Made by a program: the position numbers and the translations under genes. A stretch of 5,363 bases of DNA. Origin: Deltaproteobacteria bacterium (lineage in GTDB: Bacteria; Desulfobacterota; Desulfarculia; Adiutricales; Adiutricaceae). Where the stretch lies: contig JAITQT010000327.1 of the NCBI GenBank assembly GCA_031288745.1, positions 1 through 5,363 on the forward strand. The letters are read 5' to 3'. Positions within the stretch are counted from its first letter, which is position 1. Each line of letters opens with the position of its first letter. The notes under the pieces are model-generated. The model had not been told where the DNA came from and did no database searches. It worked only from the letters and a program-made list of their open reading frames with translations. Of this stretch, positions 5,289 through 5,363 are shown piece after piece.

Positions 5289-5363
5289 ATAAATACAATA
5301 TTTAAATTTAGAGCGATCAGAACAAAATTATTGATAATACCATAATATTAGCTAATTTATTGC

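Noticed and set aside
1..5363. CRISPR array, tRNA or rRNA genes
   Set aside because: No regularly spaced repeats of CRISPR type, no cloverleaf with a TTCGA-type arm, and no ribosomal RNA segments were found by eye.

Overview
The window holds one intact gene of any size, a bacterial enhancer-binding protein (EBP) of the AcoR/DhaR type, on the minus strand. It sits among non-coding DNA dominated by remnants of mobile elements. A sigma-54 activator, group II introns and transposon-like termini point to a bacterium. The domain style would fit a deltaproteobacterium (Desulfobacterota) or another anaerobic lineage, but that is a guess from one protein. The density of broken elements and the scarcity of genes resemble a genome undergoing decay, or a contig end made of multicopy repeats. 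The coding segment is near even in GC, while the DNA right of about 3207 is clearly AT-rich.

Layout. Positions 1-117 and 3101-3206 are arms of an inverted repeat with about 91% identity. Each arm carries the same two 18-bp dyads built on GTTCNC/GNGAAC. Between the arms lie a very long hairpin with a T8 tract (172-251), a candidate 3' end of a group II intron (367-439), a transposon-like end (444-531), the regulator (607-2778, possibly from 2877) and its leader. From 3207 to 4020 I find no gene, only AT-rich DNA with a short inverted-repeat module (3220-3345) and a cluster of GC-rich hairpins (3573-3631). Positions 4021-4813 are an ORF-less group II intron on the plus strand, with a clear domain V, a domain VI end and a 26-codon stub of its reverse transcriptase gene. 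To its right are a second intron-like 5' end (4860-4874), a 195-bp miniature element with GTAAC...GTTAC termini (4875-5069), further intron-like sequence and a 23-bp-arm hairpin (5238-5288).

How the parts may work together. The regulator has every motif needed to bind and hydrolyse ATP, contact sigma-54 and bind DNA. However, the operon normally found beside such an activator is absent. The only prominent palindromes nearby are the paired dyads in the flanking inverted repeats. They may be operators for this or another protein, or terminal binding sites of a transposase. The 3.2-kb inverted-repeat-bounded block could therefore be a non-autonomous element or an invertible segment carrying an orphan regulator; this is inference.
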